Shown: in pieces, positions 35,064 to 41,997 of the stretch
How positions within the stretch are numbered: the stretch's first letter is position 1
Layout of the letters: each line of letters opens with the position of its first letter
Source: Bacteroidia bacterium
GTDB lineage: Bacteria > Bacteroidota > Bacteroidia > M30B66
Length of the DNA stretch: 41,997 bases
Direction of reading: 5' to 3'
Assembly: GCA_019695235.1 (NCBI GenBank)
Contig: JAIBAI010000022.1
Span: 1 to 41,997 of the forward strand
The notes under the pieces: generated by a model
What the model saw: the letters and a program-made list of their open reading frames with translations, nothing else
Told to the model about the DNA's origin: nothing
The model's database searches: none
Made by a program: the position numbers and the translations under genes

Positions 35064-35844
35064 GGAATTCTATCCTTATTGAGTCGTTTATTTTTAAGCC
35101 CAGCAGCCGAACTGCGGAAGCCTGGTTCAATGCGATTTCTAAATAACCGCTGTAATTAAATATTGCTACCGGATCACCTTCCCCTACATCTTTGTAGCTT
35201 TTGTGTATGGTATGCAGGCTATTTCTTGAGCTACGCAGGTCAATGGTAAATGGAAGTCCTTTGCCAATCTCCTCGAAATGTTTACGGCGAATATTGGTAA
35301 TAAGGTTCCCGAACGAATCTTGATAAATGATGCTGCCAACAATAAGATGGGCGTTGATGGTAGGAGCAGGCATAAGCATTTTACGAAAACCGTCAATTTT
35401 ACGCCCGAGCGAGCTGAGTTTTTTGCCTGTGGCAAGGTTGCAAGCCGGCTCTATGAATGATTCAAGCAATGGGAAAATGGAGGTTTTCTTTTCATTAGCA
35501 GAAAGTTGTATTATTTCGTCTGCCGGTTCATCAAAGACCAATGAGAAAATACCTGTATCGGCCCCAATAAAGAACTGGTTGTATTTCCGTAAAGCGACAT
35601 GTGCTGTTTGCTCATCCTCTATCGAATTTACGCTAATGATATGCACCGTACCGTCAGGAAACTGTTTAAACGCATTACGGATATTATAGGCAGCATGCAG
35701 TGTGTTAAACTTGGGCACATCATGGCATATATCAATAATTTGAGCCGTTGGCAAAATTTTCAGGATGGCTCCTTTGACGGCTGCCACATAGAAATCCGAC
35801 AAACCCAGGTCAGATGTAAGGGTTATAATGGGATTTTTTGACAA
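35053..35844 (-). CDS. SAM hydroxide adenosyltransferase (DUF62 family, TTG start)
   Basis: 263 residues. Family members hydrolyse S-adenosylmethionine to adenosine and methionine using hydroxide; the physiological role is unclear. The N-terminal domain starts IITLTSDLGLSDFYVAAVKGAIL, with ICHDVPKFNTLHAAYNI, and FIGADTGIFSLVF; the C-terminal barrel has IYQDSFGNLITNI. The chlorinase/fluorinase relatives share the fold, but no chloride-site feature was checked. No ATG fits: initiation is TTG at 35844, just before SKNPIITLTSD. It is divergent from phoH, a pairing I believe is common in Bacteroidota. Confidence 0.9.
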   Translation of the reverse strand: MSKNPIITLTSDLGLSDFYVAAVKGAILKILPTAQIIDICHDVPKFNTLHAAYNIRNAFKQFPDGTVHIISVNSIEDEQTAHVALRKYNQFFIGADTGIFSLVFDEPADEIIQLSANEKKTSIFPLLESFIEPACNLATGKKLSSLGRKIDGFRKMLMPAPTINAHLIVGSIIYQDSFGNLITNIRRKHFEEIGKGLPFTIDLRSSRNSLHTIHKSYKDVGEGDPVAIFNYSGYLEIALNQASAVRLLGLKINDSIRIEFHAD

Positions 35845-35881
35845 GAATTACAGATTGATTGAACGCCCCAAAATTCATTTA

Positions 35882-35900
35882 TTTGCATATTAAATGCAAA
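35882..35900. repeat. Inverted repeat TTTGCAT-N5-ATGCAAA between two divergent genes
   Basis: A perfect 7-bp inverted repeat with a 5-nt spacer, 12 bp before the phoH start. On the minus strand the TTTG at 35897-35900 lies 20 nt from a near-consensus -7 box (GAATTTTG at 35869-35876), so the repeat may overlap the promoter of the SAM hydroxide adenosyltransferase gene. It could be an operator or only AT-rich chance. Confidence 0.4.
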
Positions 35901-35912
35901 CGATAAGAAGAC

Positions 35913-36881
35913 TTGACAGAAAAAGTATTGCACATCATCGGTTTTGATCCGGTAGAACTCTATGGTGTTAATGATCAGCGCTTAGAACTTTTTCGCGCTT
36001 TTTTTCCGGAATTAAAACTCATAGCACGTGGCGAGGAGCTTAAAGTGAAGGGCATTGCACATGACATTGCTCTATTTGAAGAGCGCCTCACCCAATTGAT
36101 GCAAGCAACACGGCAATATGGCCGACTTAGTGATGAACTGGTGCGAAAAATCATGCAAAAAAACAGCACAGGCGAAACACCAAGTCAATCGGATGAAAAC
36201 AGTGGGGTGATTGTATATGGCAATAACGGGTTGATTGTGAAGGCACGTACGCCCAATCAATTGCGTATTGTGCAATCTGCCAATGTTAATGATATGGTTT
36301 TTGCTGTTGGTCCGGCCGGTACCGGTAAAACTTATACCGCTGTTGCACTTGCCGTAAAAGCCCTTCGCAACAAGGAGGTTCGCCGGATAATTTTAACCAG
36401 GCCAGCAGTTGAGGCCGGAGAAAACCTTGGTTTTTTACCAGGTGACTTAAAAGAAAAGCTTGATCCTTACCTGCAACCGCTTTATGATGCCTTGCAGGAC
36501 ATGCTTCCGGCGGATAAACTCAGCAATTACATGGAAACAGGTGTAATTCAAATTGCCCCCCTGGCCTTTATGCGTGGGCGCACTCTCGATAACGCATTTG
36601 TAATTCTTGATGAGGCACAAAATGCTACGGTTAGTCAGTTAAAGATGTTTCTTACCCGGATGGGGCGCTCAGCAAAGTTTCTCATTACCGGCGACTTAAC
36701 CCAGATTGACCTTCCTCGCAATCAACCATCCGGCCTAACACAGGCAGTAAAAATTCTCGCCGACATCAAAGGCATAGAGATAATTTATCTTGATTCAAGT
36801 GATGTAATCCGCCACCATTTAGTAACCTCTATTTTACATGCATACCAAGCAAACCAGCATGACAGCACTCAAGGCAACTGA
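35913..36881 (+). CDS. phoH: PhoH-like ATPase (TTG start)
   Basis: 322 residues, cytoplasmic. The N-terminal part (about 1-90) is a PhoH-type N domain; the ATPase core has Walker A GPAGTGKT (133-140), Walker B FVILDEAQ (229-236) with [15 protein letters not shown], and [10 protein letters not shown]. PhoH-like proteins are linked to RNA metabolism and ribosome maturation, but the exact role here is unknown. The frame aligns with full-length family members only if it starts at TTG 35913 ([13 protein letters not shown]); no ATG is in the right place. The 3' end overlaps purC. Confidence 0.92.
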   Translation: MTEKVLHIIGFDPVELYGVNDQRLELFRAFFPELKLIARGEELKVKGIAHDIALFEERLTQLMQATRQYGRLSDELVRKIMQKNSTGETPSQSDENSGVIVYGNNGLIVKARTPNQLRIVQSANVNDMVFAVGPAGTGKTYTAVALAVKALRNKEVRRIILTRPAVEAGENLGFLPGDLKEKLDPYLQPLYDALQDMLPADKLSNYMETGVIQIAPLAFMRGRTLDNAFVILDEAQNATVSQLKMFLTRMGRSAKFLITGDLTQIDLPRNQPSGLTQAVKILADIKGIEIIYLDSSDVIRHHLVTSILHAYQANQHDSTQGN

Positions 36882-37815
36882 CTTTATTTTTCCTGGTCAA
36901 ACAGCAGTATACAAAGGCAAAGTACGCGATGTATATACCATTGACAACCGTTATATGGTCATGGTAGCTTCCGACCGTATTTCGGCATTTGATGTGGTGC
37001 TTCCTGAAGGGATTCCATTTAAGGGACAGGTACTCAACCAGACAGCTCGCTACTTTCTTGAAAAAACGGCAGCCCTTGTTCCTAACTGGTTTATTACATC
37101 GCCAGACCCAAATGTAAGCATCGGGCATTTGTGCAAACCATTTAAAGTAGAGATGGTTATCCGTGGGTATTTAGCCGGACATGCAGCACGTGAGTATGCA
37201 GCCGGTAAACGTGCTGTTTGTGGTGTTTCTTTGCCGGAACGACTGCGGGAAAACGACCCGCTTCCGGCGCCAATTATCACCCCCACTACCAAGGCAGATG
37301 CCGGCCATGACATTGACATTTCAAGAGAGGATATATTAAAACAAGGTATTGTACTTGAAGAAGATTATGTGGTGCTTGAAAAATATACCCGTATCCTCTT
37401 CGAGGAGGGTACCCGTATGGCAGCAGAGAGAGGGCTTTTGTTAGTTGACACCAAGTACGAATTTGGCAAAACAAATGACGGTACGATTGTGCTAATTGAC
37501 GAAATCCACACCCCTGATTCATCGCGTTATTTTTATTCAGATGGTTTTCAGCAACGGCAGGACAAAGGGGAGCAGCAAAAGCAGCTTTCAAAAGAATTTG
37601 TAAGGAAATGGCTAATAGAGAATGGGTTTCAGGGCAAAGAAGGCCAGCAGGTACCGCTGATGACACCTGCATTAATTGATGAAGTTTCTGAAAGGTATAT
37701 TGAATTGTTTGAGACCATTACCGGCGAACAATTTATACCACGTGCTTACGATGATATTGAAAACAATATTCAGGCTGCGGTAAGTACAGCTTTACAAAAC
37801 TTGAGAAGCAAATGA
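36859..37815 (+). CDS. purC: SAICAR synthase
   Basis: 318 residues from ATG 36859. It ligates aspartate to CAIR in purine synthesis (ATP-dependent). Motifs: [11 protein letters not shown] (ATP-binding loop), [44 protein letters not shown] and [13 protein letters not shown]. This is the long Bacteroidota/yeast-like type, not the ~240-residue E. coli form. ATG 36859 ([14 protein letters not shown]) was preferred to ATG 36838 as it matches the family start; either overlaps the end of phoH (23 or 44 nt). The stop overlaps hldD by 4 nt. Confidence 0.95.
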   Translation: MTALKATDFIFPGQTAVYKGKVRDVYTIDNRYMVMVASDRISAFDVVLPEGIPFKGQVLNQTARYFLEKTAALVPNWFITSPDPNVSIGHLCKPFKVEMVIRGYLAGHAAREYAAGKRAVCGVSLPERLRENDPLPAPIITPTTKADAGHDIDISREDILKQGIVLEEDYVVLEKYTRILFEEGTRMAAERGLLLVDTKYEFGKTNDGTIVLIDEIHTPDSSRYFYSDGFQQRQDKGEQQKQLSKEFVRKWLIENGFQGKEGQQVPLMTPALIDEVSERYIELFETITGEQFIPRAYDDIENNIQAAVSTALQNLRSK

Positions 37816-38780
37816 TTGTCATTACAGGTGCAGCCGGATTTATTGGTTCATGTCTTGCATCATACCTCAATGAGCAAGGGTATTTTGACTTAGTTCTGGT
37901 GGATGATTTTAGTATTGAAGCCAAGAAAAAAAACTGGGAACAAAAGCGCTACAGTCAATTAGTTCAGCGTGAACTACTTGGCGAATGGCTCGATAACAAC
38001 CATGCACTGGTTCAGTTTATCTTCCACCTTGGTGCCCGTACAGATACCACCGAGTTCAGGACGGAAATTTTCGACAAGCTCAATCTGGAGTATTCGAAAA
38101 TGGTGTGGCAAAAATGCGTTGTTTACGGTCTTCCGTTAGTGTATGCTTCCTCAGCGGCCACCTACGGAATGGGTGAACATGGTTACAATGACGACCATCA
38201 GGTTTCGGCCTTGTTGCATCCGTTAAACCCCTATGGCCTTTCAAAGCTACAGTTCGACAATTGGGCATTGGCACAACAGGCGCAACCCTATTGCTGGGCA
38301 GGTCTGAAGTTTTTCAATGTTTATGGTCCGAACGAGTACCATAAAGGCCGCATGGCTTCGGTGATTTTTCATGCATACCGGCAAATGAAAGAAGGAGGTG
38401 GTACTGTTAGGCTGTTTCGTTCGCACCATCCCGATTATACCGATGGGGGGCAGATGCGTGATTTTGTTTATGTGAAGGATGTGGCAAAAGTTTGTTATTT
38501 TCTGATGCTTCACCGGAAATTTAAAGGCTTGTATAATCTTGGCAGTGGCAAAGCCCGCACCTTCAATGATTTGGCAGCGAGCGTTTTCAATGCAGCCGGT
38601 ATATCGCCATCAATACAGTACATTGACACTCCCGAAGACATTCGCGACAAATACCAGTATTTTACCGAGGCCGCTATGGCGAAGCTGCATTCGATTGGTT
38701 ATTCGGAGCCGTTTTACAGCCTTGAGGAAGGCACCAAAGACTATCTGCTCAATTACCTCATTCAGGGCAAGAATTATTAG
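37812..38780 (+). CDS. hldD: ADP-glyceromanno-heptose 6-epimerase
   Basis: 322 residues, a short-chain dehydrogenase/epimerase. It makes ADP-L-glycero-D-manno-heptose, a precursor of the LPS inner core, from its D,D epimer. Motifs: [14 protein letters not shown] (NADP Rossmann), [20 protein letters not shown] (catalytic Tyr-x3-Lys), and the family-specific [22 protein letters not shown]. It implies a Gram-negative heptose-containing envelope. ATG overlaps the purC stop (ATGA). No other heptose gene is in the window, and I see only a weak palindrome (38820-38834) as a possible terminator. Confidence 0.94.
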   Translation: MIVITGAAGFIGSCLASYLNEQGYFDLVLVDDFSIEAKKKNWEQKRYSQLVQRELLGEWLDNNHALVQFIFHLGARTDTTEFRTEIFDKLNLEYSKMVWQKCVVYGLPLVYASSAATYGMGEHGYNDDHQVSALLHPLNPYGLSKLQFDNWALAQQAQPYCWAGLKFFNVYGPNEYHKGRMASVIFHAYRQMKEGGGTVRLFRSHHPDYTDGGQMRDFVYVKDVAKVCYFLMLHRKFKGLYNLGSGKARTFNDLAASVFNAAGISPSIQYIDTPEDIRDKYQYFTEAAMAKLHSIGYSEPFYSLEEGTKDYLLNYLIQGKNY

Positions 38781-38904
38781 AGTGCGAATCGAGCTTCAAC
38801 TTGTATCTTGTTGAGTATCAAAGGCTTAGCCTTTCAAACAAAAAGCCTTATTGGTACGTTCATATAGGCACGGTTCTTGCTGTGCAAAGCAAAAACCAAT
38901 TATT

Positions 38905-39312
38905 ATGAAACGTATATTTTATCTTTTTAGTCTTCTTATTCTTATAAATACCAGTGCCATGGCTACTGGTTTTGCGAATAACATTTATACCAAGCCCGGT
39001 AAATCATTTTCTTATTCAGGTAATGGCGATGATACCGGTCTTAGCAAGCCGAACAGTAACCAGAAAAACATCCGTATTTTCCCTACCCGTACCGAAGGGG
39101 ATGTTTGTTTAGATGCTGCAGTTTTAAGTCGCAACAATGAGCATCTGAACGTTGAAGTTTACAACACACTTGGTCAGAAGCTGCAAACAATGCTTATACG
39201 TGGTGAAGAGTTGAACAACCTCAGTTTGCATAATTTGAATAAAGGCATTTATTTGCTTGCCGTAAAGCGTAACGACGAAGTAATCAAAGTCACGAAAATC
39301 ATAAAAGAATAA
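38905..39312 (+). CDS. Miniature T9SS sorting-domain protein (135 aa)
   Basis: 135 residues. Signal peptide about 1-21 (IFYLFSLLILINTSAMA). Then a short Gly/Ser/Asn-rich stretch (about 22-48) and a T9SS type A-like sorting domain (about 50-135): NIRIFPTRTEGDV (where YPNPT-like is usual), LNVEVYNTLGQKLQTM, LSLHNLNKGIYLLAV, and VTKIIKE. Between signal and sorting domain there is no recognisable cargo. ATG 38905 was chosen over one 18 codons upstream, as it gives a proper signal peptide. It is followed by a strong terminator. Function unknown. Confidence 0.8.
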   Translation: MKRIFYLFSLLILINTSAMATGFANNIYTKPGKSFSYSGNGDDTGLSKPNSNQKNIRIFPTRTEGDVCLDAAVLSRNNEHLNVEVYNTLGQKLQTMLIRGEELNNLSLHNLNKGIYLLAVKRNDEVIKVTKIIKE

Positions 39313-39338
39313 GGGAGCCTGTTGTAAGCTCCCTTTTC
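39311..39338 (+). terminator. Intrinsic terminator after the mini T9SS gene
   Basis: AAGGGAGC, loop CTGTTGTAA, GCTCCCTT with T-run following; the 8-bp stem overlaps the stop codon of the gene. The region from here to about 39446 holds nothing I can assign. Confidence 0.82.
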
Positions 39339-39446
39339 GGATGATCAAGGTTAGGTCTGGCTGTTGGGGATGATCACCCACCGGACTGTGCCGGCATAAG
39401 CATTACGCAATTTCATCTTTGGGGTTTCAGTTTGGCAATGTTTGTT

Positions 39447-39482
39447 AAAAAAAATGCCGGTTGCTTTCGCAACCGGCATTTT
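39447..39482 (-). terminator. Terminator of the RNase P RNA gene
   Basis: On the minus strand AAAATGCCGGTTGC, GAAA tetraloop, GCAACCGGCATTTT: a perfect 14-bp stem (39451-39482) with a GNRA loop. The run of eight T spans 39447-39454, overlapping the end of the stem. Confidence 0.9.
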
Positions 39483-39857
39483 ACAATCCTGTAAGCCGGG
39501 TTCTGTAGGTGCCGAAGCACCTCTCTGCCATTTATCTAGGCCGAACGTCACCGTGCGGCTCAAGCAACCTACCCGCAGCGGGGATCGCGAAGATCCTGAC
39601 GGGTCGCCATTCCGCTGCCTATTTGGTTTTTCAACCCCTGAGGTTTACCATCCTGGTTGTTGCCAAACAGGTCGTGGGCTCTTACCCCGCGTTTTCACCC
39701 TTACCCTTTGACAAGCGCAGGGCGGTATTTTTTCTGTGGCACTAGCTGTCGGCCTGCGATTACCCGCAAACCTCCTTCCCGTTAGGAAGCAGGGTACCCT
39801 GTGTTGCCCGGACTTTCCTCATCCCGGAAGATTCCGGAACGCGACAGAGCGGATTGC
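39483..39857 (-). ncRNA. rnpB: RNase P RNA (bacterial type A)
   Basis: The catalytic RNA that trims 5' leaders from pre-tRNAs. Universally conserved pieces are visible on the minus strand: GAGGAAAGTCCGGGC (39806-39820, CR I/P4 strand) near the 5' end, CACAGAAA, GGTAAACC, and ACAGAACCCGGCTTA (39492-39506, CR V/P4 partner) near the 3' end. About 375 nt is typical of type A. Ends are estimated from the -7 box (39862-39869) and the terminator. It lies directly after the DUF2027-Smr gene on the same strand, 24 nt past its stop. Confidence 0.95.
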
Positions 39858-39861
39858 AGCA

Positions 39862-39869
39862 CAAAGGTA
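39862..39869 (-). promoter_or_regulatory. -7 box for rnpB
   Basis: TACCTTTG on the minus strand fits TAnnTTTG and predicts a 5' end near 39852-39858. No clear -33 element is seen; it lies 12 bp after the stop of the upstream gene. Confidence 0.6.
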
Positions 39870-39880
39870 CGGTGAAATAT

Positions 39881-40834
39881 TCAGGATTTTAATCGCACCT
39901 CGGTTGCTCCGTACCCATATCTATTGTATGGTGCGTCGTAAAAGGTGATGGATCTGTTTTGGAGAATTTTCCGAATTTCTTCCCGCAGGCGCCCCTTCCC
40001 TACTCCGTGAATGGCAACGAACCGGTGAATTTTACGTTCCACAGCTTCGTCGAGGCAGCGTTCAAAATGCCGCATCTGATAACTAACCATTTCAAAATTA
40101 TCCATTCCGGCAGTAGATTCAAGCAATTCTTCAAGGTGCAGGTCTACTTCGTATTGACCATCTCTTTCTTGTGTAAGCAGATAGTGGCGTTGAACAGTAA
40201 CTTTCTTTTCTGAAACGAAATTTTCCCTTGGTATATTCGGTTGCTTTTCGGGCAACACATCCGGATAAAACGCTATCTGGAGCATCCGATAAGCACCAGA
40301 TTCGTTCCATTGCCATTGCTCGGGATCGGCTAATTTGGGCGAACGGTGTTTGACAAATCCCGACCAAACCCCTGGCAAGAAGCTAGCCTCCTTTGGTAAA
40401 GGCATCACCCTAATGTAAAATCGGTCAATATTAGTAAGCTGTACAAAAGGAATTGTAGTTGCAACAACCGCCTGGTGTGCATTTAAGATATAATTGCCAA
40501 TGAGCTGGTAATTCTTATCAATTGATGCGTACAGTACCAGTAGAAAATTTTCTCTGATACCGTTACCAAGGCTTATCTGAACGAAGGCTTTATTTATGAG
40601 GGTAAAAATAAGGCTCAGTTGCTCTTCCTTTATTGTTGATTGTATGGGAGCATCTGAATGTGAACTCAACTCTTTCCGGCCTACAACCACAAGTTTATTC
40701 GGTAAAAACGGGATCACAAATCCATCGCTGGTTTGCACCAGAGCATTACCCTGCCTGTCAAAACCGGTAACAATTCCTTCCCCTTTTTCATCCAGAAAAC
40801 GTACTTCGTCGCCTTCTGCCACCTTAGTTCTCAT
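39881..40834 (-). CDS. DUF2027 and Smr domain protein
   Basis: 317 residues, cytoplasmic. An N-terminal SH3-like stretch (GDEVRFLDEKGEGIVTGF, about 8-55), a DUF2027 domain (about 75-200), then a C-terminal Smr domain (about 230-317): VDLHLEELLES, MRHFERCLDEAVERKIHRFVAIHGVGKGRLREEI, and YGYGATEVRL. Smr domains are often nucleases or nucleic-acid binders; the motif VDLH and HGVGKG are intact. The Bacteroidota combination has no known role. Its ATG overlaps the upstream gene by 11 nt. Confidence 0.88.
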   Translation of the reverse strand: MRTKVAEGDEVRFLDEKGEGIVTGFDRQGNALVQTSDGFVIPFLPNKLVVVGRKELSSHSDAPIQSTIKEEQLSLIFTLINKAFVQISLGNGIRENFLLVLYASIDKNYQLIGNYILNAHQAVVATTIPFVQLTNIDRFYIRVMPLPKEASFLPGVWSGFVKHRSPKLADPEQWQWNESGAYRMLQIAFYPDVLPEKQPNIPRENFVSEKKVTVQRHYLLTQERDGQYEVDLHLEELLESTAGMDNFEMVSYQMRHFERCLDEAVERKIHRFVAIHGVGKGRLREEIRKILQNRSITFYDAPYNRYGYGATEVRLKS

Positions 40835-41408
40835 CCTTTGAGGCTTTTTGTAATTGCTCTAATTTATGCCGGATAATTTTAATGAGAGCTGTCGCTTCCG
40901 TATCTGACAATTGGCGACCAAAGGCAATTTCTGCACCATTGCATTTATAGCCGATTGTTTCGCCGCCAACCACCCAAAATGAGCTGTAGAAATTTTTCGA
41001 AAACAGTCCTTTTTTGGCCTCCAGACTCATCAGTTGATGTATGCGGGCGGTTTCATGTTTTCTTTCCATACCGCGCCCATTAACTTCAAAAAGTACGGTG
41101 CTGGTTTCTTTGCCAAAGCTGACCACCTCTCGGCCTGAGCGGCGCCAAAGCCATGCACTCAGAATACGGTATTCAAACCATGCCCAGAAGGCGAGCCAAA
41201 CCATCATAAAAGTTCTTTGCTCGGCAGGTGAATTTTTTGAAAACAATTCAATTAAAACAAAAATACCGGCAACAGTCCATGCGAGTAACCAGCCGCTTAG
41301 TAGGGTAAATTGCCATGACGGAATCCGTCCGCTGATAATAATTTGGAGCAATTCAGGTTCATCTTTTACATGAACTCTTGAAGAAAATGCCGGGTTCTTT
41401 TTTTTCAT
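40824..41408 (-). CDS. Two-TM membrane protein of unknown function
   Basis: 194 residues from ATG 41408. Two hydrophobic stretches near residues 29-52 (WQFTLLSGWLLAWTVAGIFV) and 63-88 (MMVWLAFWAWFEYRILSAWLW), then a soluble C-terminal half (about 95-194) with mixed charged and beta sequence. I do not recognise a family. ATG 41408 was chosen because a -7-like TATATTTA (41415-41422) sits just upstream; an in-frame alternative at 41480 would add 24 residues. It overlaps the DUF2027-Smr gene by 11 nt, so the two are cotranscribed. Confidence 0.72.
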   Translation of the reverse strand: MKKKNPAFSSRVHVKDEPELLQIIISGRIPSWQFTLLSGWLLAWTVAGIFVLIELFSKNSPAEQRTFMMVWLAFWAWFEYRILSAWLWRRSGREVVSFGKETSTVLFEVNGRGMERKHETARIHQLMSLEAKKGLFSKNFYSSFWVVGGETIGYKCNGAEIAFGRQLSDTEATALIKIIRHKLEQLQKASKDEN

Positions 41409-41511
41409 CAGGGTGTAAATATACAACATGATTTCGGGCTTGACAGGTAAATCAGGGTCAACAACATGAATTGCAATCAACTCCTGAATGCCCCAATCAG
41501 CTAAGGTGTGG

Positions 41512-41542
41512 TTTGTTTCTTATATGCCGGTGATTATTTTTG
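41512..41542 (+). promoter_or_regulatory. Consensus promoter in the right-hand intergenic region
   Basis: TTTG (41512-41515), a 19-nt spacer, then TATTTTTG (41535-41542): both boxes and the spacing match the Bacteroidota consensus. The predicted start is near 41548, facing right, with no convincing protein gene behind it. Confidence 0.6.
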
Positions 41543-41690
41543 GTATTAACAAAGTGTAAGGTGTTGTTACCGCCGAAACCAATGAAACAGCGGTATAAAA
41601 TACAGCACAGAAACACTGAAAATCCCCCCCCGGTAAATTACACCTGTATCACTGACCTGTATTGTTACACAGCGCTTTCTTTTGCACACT

Positions 41691-41717
41691 ATGCAAATTT
41701 TTTGCATCCCATGCAAA
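41691..41717. repeat. ATGCAAA inverted repeat plus a third copy
   Basis: ATGCAAA-TTT-TTTGCAT (41691-41707) is a perfect 7-bp inverted repeat, followed after 3 nt by another ATGCAAA (41711-41717). The same 7-mer pair flanks a 5-nt spacer upstream of phoH (35882-35900). Confidence 0.45.
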
Positions 41718-41753
41718 AGCACCTATTCAGTTTCTTCGTACCTTGTCAGTGGC

Positions 41754-41775
41754 GGGGGCCCGGTGGTCCCCTTTT
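41754..41775 (+). terminator. Possible terminator of the candidate small RNA
   Basis: GGGGGCC, loop CGGT, GGTCCCC: a 7-bp stem with one G-T wobble, followed by TTTT. The T-run is short, so moderate support. Confidence 0.5.
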
Positions 41776-41997
41776 AATATAGTATAGCTGCAAATTTTCT
41801 AGGCAATTAAACCCTTGATGTAAGATTTTCCTTACATGCCATAACTACTGTCGTAATGCTTTGAGTGTATTTTAGCATGACCCGCACAATGAGTGCCTGT
41901 TTTATGGGAATTTTGACCCTTTGCAGGCTGACTATGCCTTTGGCTTCACCATTTTTCATGGTTTGGACTGTCTTAGAAAACATCTAAGGTTCCGGGG
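41776..41997. other. Right-edge region without an assignable gene
   Basis: A perfect 7-bp hairpin ATGTAAG-ATTTTC-CTTACAT (41818-41837) is the only structure I see. The longest frames are a 58-codon one on the minus strand and a 36-codon one on the plus strand, neither with a recognisable motif. Confidence 0.4.

Larger units (their letters stand above)
41548..41775 (+). ncRNA. Candidate small RNA or small transcript (about 230 nt)
   Basis: A consensus promoter at one end and a hairpin with T-run at the other delimit about 228 nt. Internal complementary segments could fold it: GTGTAA at the 5' end can pair with TTACAC (two copies), and CACTGA (two copies) with TCAGTG near the 3' end. The only frame of note (ATG 41582, 66 codons) reads through the terminator hairpin and is rich in His, Tyr, Cys and Pro, which does not look like a real protein. 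I do not recognise 6S, SRP or tmRNA landmarks. Confidence 0.38.

Noticed and set aside
38820-38834. Palindrome AAAGGCTTAGCCTTT after hldD as a terminator
   Set aside because: Short stem, three-base loop, no T-run beyond TTT; not enough to call.
39351-39563. Minus-strand frame of 70 codons covering the rnpB 3' end and its terminator
   Set aside because: It runs through the GAAA-loop hairpin and T-run and has no motif; the 21-codon piece left beyond the terminator is equally unsupported.
39442-39745. Plus-strand open frames of 78-89 codons over the RNase P RNA
   Set aside because: They lie on the strand opposite rnpB and translate its conserved elements; a classic false gene call.
41624-41631. 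Run of eight C
   Set aside because: A possible slippage tract, but with no coding frame it could affect.
41540-41782. 80-codon frame (TTG start) or 66-codon frame (ATG 41582)
   Set aside because: His/Tyr/Cys/Pro-rich, no motif, its end is the terminator hairpin, and the TTG start lies inside the -7 box.
1-41997. CRISPR arrays, insertion sequences, integrase or attachment sites, tRNA genes
   Set aside because: No regular direct-repeat/spacer pattern, transposase or integrase motif, flanking duplication or tRNA cloverleaf was seen by eye.

Overview
The window looks like chromosomal DNA of a Bacteroidota bacterium. Signs of this are type IX secretion (T9SS) C-terminal sorting domains, Bacteroidota-typical families (DUF4296, DUF3078, DUF2027-Smr, a phoH-purC pair, a bifunctional HisB), and repeated use of the Bacteroidota promoter signature (TTTG, 19-21 nt, TAnnTTTG). 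I cannot fix the genus. Nothing points to a phage, plasmid, insertion sequence or CRISPR array. I saw no tRNA and no rRNA.

Layout. (1) 1-1121: the 5' part of a secreted surface protein, running leftward off the edge. (2) 1326-1835: a hemerythrin-domain protein. (3) 1915-8954, minus strand: a complete histidine operon, hisG-D-C-B-H-A-F-IE, tightly packed and covering all ten steps from PRPP and ATP to histidine. It is preceded by a well-formed attenuator: a consensus promoter, a short leader peptide with His-His-Ser-His, a GGTAAG segment, and a terminator hairpin just before hisG. (4) 9193-15381, plus strand: mutL, two overlapping rhomboid proteases, a sensor histidine kinase and hemW. Genes from the first rhomboid onward overlap. 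(5) 15454-17142: the ABC-F translation factor ettA, closed by a strong terminator. (6) 17368-29592: one giant secreted gene (4074 aa) with a signal peptide, a DOMON/CBM9-like N-terminal domain, about 3600 residues of Gly/Ser/Thr/Asn-rich beta-type repeats in four large blocks, and a T9SS sorting domain. (7) 29705-33374: thiolase, NlpC/P60 protein, dihydroorotase and a DUF4296 lipoprotein in one tight cluster. (8) 33381-35844, minus strand: DUF3078 protein, mscL, an ABM-domain protein and a SAM hydroxide adenosyltransferase. (9) 35913-38780, plus strand: phoH, purC and hldD, all overlapping. (10) 38905-39312: a miniature secreted protein that is little more than a signal peptide plus a sorting domain. 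(11) 39447-41408, minus strand: a two-TM protein, a DUF2027-Smr protein, and the RNase P RNA gene with its terminator. (12) 41409-41997: no convincing protein gene, but a complete promoter-to-terminator unit of about 230 nt that may be a small RNA.

Most of the window is core metabolism and housekeeping. The parts that stand out are the his attenuator, whose leader peptide may be translated from a leaderless message; the four-block giant T9SS protein; the cargo-less T9SS mini-protein; and the candidate small RNA at the right edge. All family assignments come from reading motifs by eye. No database search was run.
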